From Psychrobium sp. MM17-31 (lineage in GTDB: Bacteria; Pseudomonadota; Gammaproteobacteria; Enterobacterales; Psychrobiaceae), in NCBI RefSeq assembly GCF_022347785.1, contig NZ_JAKRGA010000004.1, positions 186,001-250,000 on the forward strand: a stretch of DNA of 64,000 nt, read 5' to 3'. Every line of letters begins with the position of its first letter. Within the stretch, counting starts at the first letter, position 1. A model generated the notes under the pieces. It saw only the letters and a list, made by a program, of their open reading frames with translations, did not search any database and was not told the DNA's origin. Shown piece after piece: positions 62,140-64,000 of this stretch. The position numbers were made by a program, and so were the translations under genes.

Positions 62140-63807
62140 TTATTTCGCTATCAACGCATCTATCATCTTCTGACCTAAATCAACATGATGTTGCATCGTT
62201 GAGAATTTAGCGATGATATCTTGTGGCCCGAATGCGTAAACAGGCACTGGCGCGGCGGTGTGGGTCCCTGTACCCCAGACAACATTTTGATCGGCAGCTA
62301 ATGCGCGGCCAATTAGGTTGCCGTGGATCTCATCGCCGTAAACGTAGAACTCTTTAAAGTCGACGATTTTCGGGAATTGATCAGCGGCTAAATACTTGTG
62401 GCCATCGACGAAGTATTCGTTGTTTTCACGCTCGGTGATTGGCTCTGCTTGTTGTGCAGATACCTTGATTTCACTCTTAGCATTAATCGCATCAGCCCAT
62501 TCTTGGCCTGTGGTAGAACTAAAGTCCCAATCGCCATTTACAGCATCCATCATGTCGTAGAAGGTACCTGATTGAGCGTAAAGTTTGTCGAGAGTTGCTA
62601 AAGGACCAAAGTTAAAGTTTGGTTGATAGTCGCGCCCTTGCATACCGTCGCCTGACAGTGTTACTGCTTGCGGTAAGTCTTTGCGCGAGTAACTAAAACC
62701 GAAGCTGCCTGTTTCGTGATCGGCAGTTACAACGACTAAAGTATCTTGGCGATCTTTAACCCACTCGTGCACTGCGGCAACTGCTTCGTCGAATTTGATT
62801 AGCTCGTGCAGCATCCAGCCTGCGTCGTTTTGGTGGCCAGCCCAGTCAATTTGACCGCCTTCGATCATTAGGAAGAAGCCATCTTCGTCTTTGCTTAGCA
62901 CATCTAAAGCTTTTAGCGTCATTTCACGTAGTGATGGCTGAGTACAGCTGTTATCTTTTTTACAGGCGGTGTAAGCGATGCCGTCAGCCATACCGGAGTT
63001 AGCAAATAGGCCTAAGATCTTATCGCCATCTAGTGCTTGTAGTTGTGTGTTGTCGAATGCAACTTGGTATCCGTGAGCGTCTTTTGCTTCAACAATGACA
63101 TTGCGATCGTCTTTGCGTTTTGATTTCTTGTAAACGCTTGTTGGCGCACCTAAATCAGCCATTACTTGTTGGCTGTCTGTATTGGTTTTGATATCACTTG
63201 GCAAGAATACGCGTGCGCCGCCAGATAACATGACATCGACATTACCTGATTCTACTAACTCAACCGCTATTTGGTCTTCCAGTGAGCGATGTGGTTGATG
63301 TGAAGCGAAAGCAGCAGGTGTTGCATGAGTGATACGAGTGTCAGAAACTAGGCCTGTTGCCTTACCTTGCGCCTTGGCTTTTTCGAGGATGGTTTCCACA
63401 ATGTTACCGTCAATATCTAAACCAATCATTTCTGAGCCAGACGCAAGGCCAGTTGCAAGTTGTGTCGCTGAACATGCCGAATCGACAACTAGACTGCCTT
63501 TGTCACCATGAGGTGCATTAAGCGACAAGCCCATCAAACCGTCTTTAGCGAGTGTTGATAACGCAGTTTGGTTGCCTTTATCGTTATAGATAGAGTTTGG
63601 AGCGCGGCGGGCATACTCTTCTAAAAGACCGACTTGTTGCGCGCCCATACCATCGCCAATCATTAGAATCACGTTCTTAACTTGGCCAGCTGCCGGTGCT
63701 GTTGGTTGAGGTGTTGGGGTTTCTGTTTTGGCGTTGTTTGAGTCACCGCCACAACCAGTAAGTAGGATGGTTGATACTGTTATTGCAGCCAGAGATTTTT
63801 TAAACAT
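62140..63807 (-). CDS. Alkaline phosphatase, lipoprotein
   Basis: A 555-residue lipoprotein phosphatase. The start is ATG 63807 (MFKKSLAAITVSTILLTGC), which gives a proper signal with lipobox LLTGC; the longer frame adds 35 unlikely residues. Metal and active-site motifs are clear: LMIGDGMGAQQ, VDSACSATQ (nucleophile Ser), IEGGQIDWAGHQND, VVTADHETGSFGF and GTGTHTAAPV. It hydrolyses phosphomonoesters in the periplasm. No convincing Pho box was found. Confidence 0.93.
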   Translation of the reverse strand: MFKKSLAAITVSTILLTGCGGDSNNAKTETPTPQPTAPAAGQVKNVILMIGDGMGAQQVGLLEEYARRAPNSIYNDKGNQTALSTLAKDGLMGLSLNAPHGDKGSLVVDSACSATQLATGLASGSEMIGLDIDGNIVETILEKAKAQGKATGLVSDTRITHATPAAFASHQPHRSLEDQIAVELVESGNVDVMLSGGARVFLPSDIKTNTDSQQVMADLGAPTSVYKKSKRKDDRNVIVEAKDAHGYQVAFDNTQLQALDGDKILGLFANSGMADGIAYTACKKDNSCTQPSLREMTLKALDVLSKDEDGFFLMIEGGQIDWAGHQNDAGWMLHELIKFDEAVAAVHEWVKDRQDTLVVVTADHETGSFGFSYSRKDLPQAVTLSGDGMQGRDYQPNFNFGPLATLDKLYAQSGTFYDMMDAVNGDWDFSSTTGQEWADAINAKSEIKVSAQQAEPITERENNEYFVDGHKYLAADQFPKIVDFKEFYVYGDEIHGNLIGRALAADQNVVWGTGTHTAAPVPVYAFGPQDIIAKFSTMQHHVDLGQKMIDALIAK

Positions 63808-64000
63808 TGTGCTATCCATATGAAGGTTAAAGAAAATTTCGATATAGAGTAAAAACACTATGTGACAGTAATAGTTAACTTTTTTGGCAGTTGTGTGGCG
63901 AATAGATGACAACGCCTACAAAGTTTGATCACTTTCTTACAATTTGATGGCGTGAAAACTGACACACTATCGTCATGTTGACTAGTTAGGAAGTTTTATA

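Noticed and set aside
63808-63980. Pho box before alkaline phosphatase
   Set aside because: Only one half-like TTGTCAT was found, without the second CTGTCA at the right spacing.

Overview
The window is a chromosomal stretch of a marine-type gammaproteobacterium, most likely Alteromonadales (Shewanella/Colwellia/Pseudoalteromonas relatives). This is an inference from gene content: a TonB receptor and tryptophan-halogenase pair beside GH13/GH15 maltodextrin genes, azurin, a MipA-DUF3019-two-component cluster, a GlyGly-CTERM protein and a DUF1538/PII-like operon. No rRNA, tRNA or CRISPR array was seen. Genes are dense, on both strands, and mostly in short operons with overlapping stop/start codons.

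Layout. 0-6.3 kb: the end of a chemotaxis receptor, the deoC-deoA operon with a clear terminator, a ~157 bp palindromic MITE-like element, a higBA toxin-antitoxin pair, and a four-gene operon of two DUF1538 membrane proteins with a PII-like and a CBS protein. 6.7-17.6 kb: a defence island with type I restriction-modification genes (hsdR, fic, hsdM, hsdS), then an AAA ATPase and an HNH endonuclease that look like a Septu-type pair. A helically phased array of inverted half-sites lies in front of fic. 17.7-19.5 kb: a MerR/CDF metal-efflux pair with a textbook MerR promoter and a small barrel protein with a His/Asp-rich loop. 19.6-23.8 kb: a large stand-alone SNF2-family ATPase.

23.9-31.6 kb: MipA/OmpV-like protein, DUF3019 protein, response regulator and histidine kinase, followed by two tandem large membrane proteins that resemble the enterobacterial IgaA family. 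31.7-38.4 kb: an EF-hand-like protein, an exported NTF2/DJ-1 fusion, a 1187-residue thrombospondin-type-3 GlyGly-CTERM surface protein, and an SRPBCC protein. 38.5-45.3 kb: azurin with a Fur-like box, an MFS sugar transporter with glucoamylase, a small membrane protein, a serine hydrolase and a DUF1697 protein.

45.3-52.5 kb: a MacAB-like ABC export operon (adaptor, ATPase, permease) facing a two-component system with an NtrC-type regulator. A sigma-54 promoter and two tandem palindromes in front of the adaptor gene tie the two together. 52.7-61.8 kb: a maltodextrin locus with LacI regulator, FHS-family sugar transporter, GH13 alpha-glucosidase, TonB receptor and flavin-dependent halogenase-like protein. 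The same TACGTA-centred operator occurs before the GH13 gene, the TonB receptor and the distant MFS-glucoamylase operon, which points to one regulon split over about 18 kb. The window ends with a lipoprotein alkaline phosphatase. Several coding starts were moved from the longest reading frame to codons with better ribosome binding sites; this is stated in the entries.
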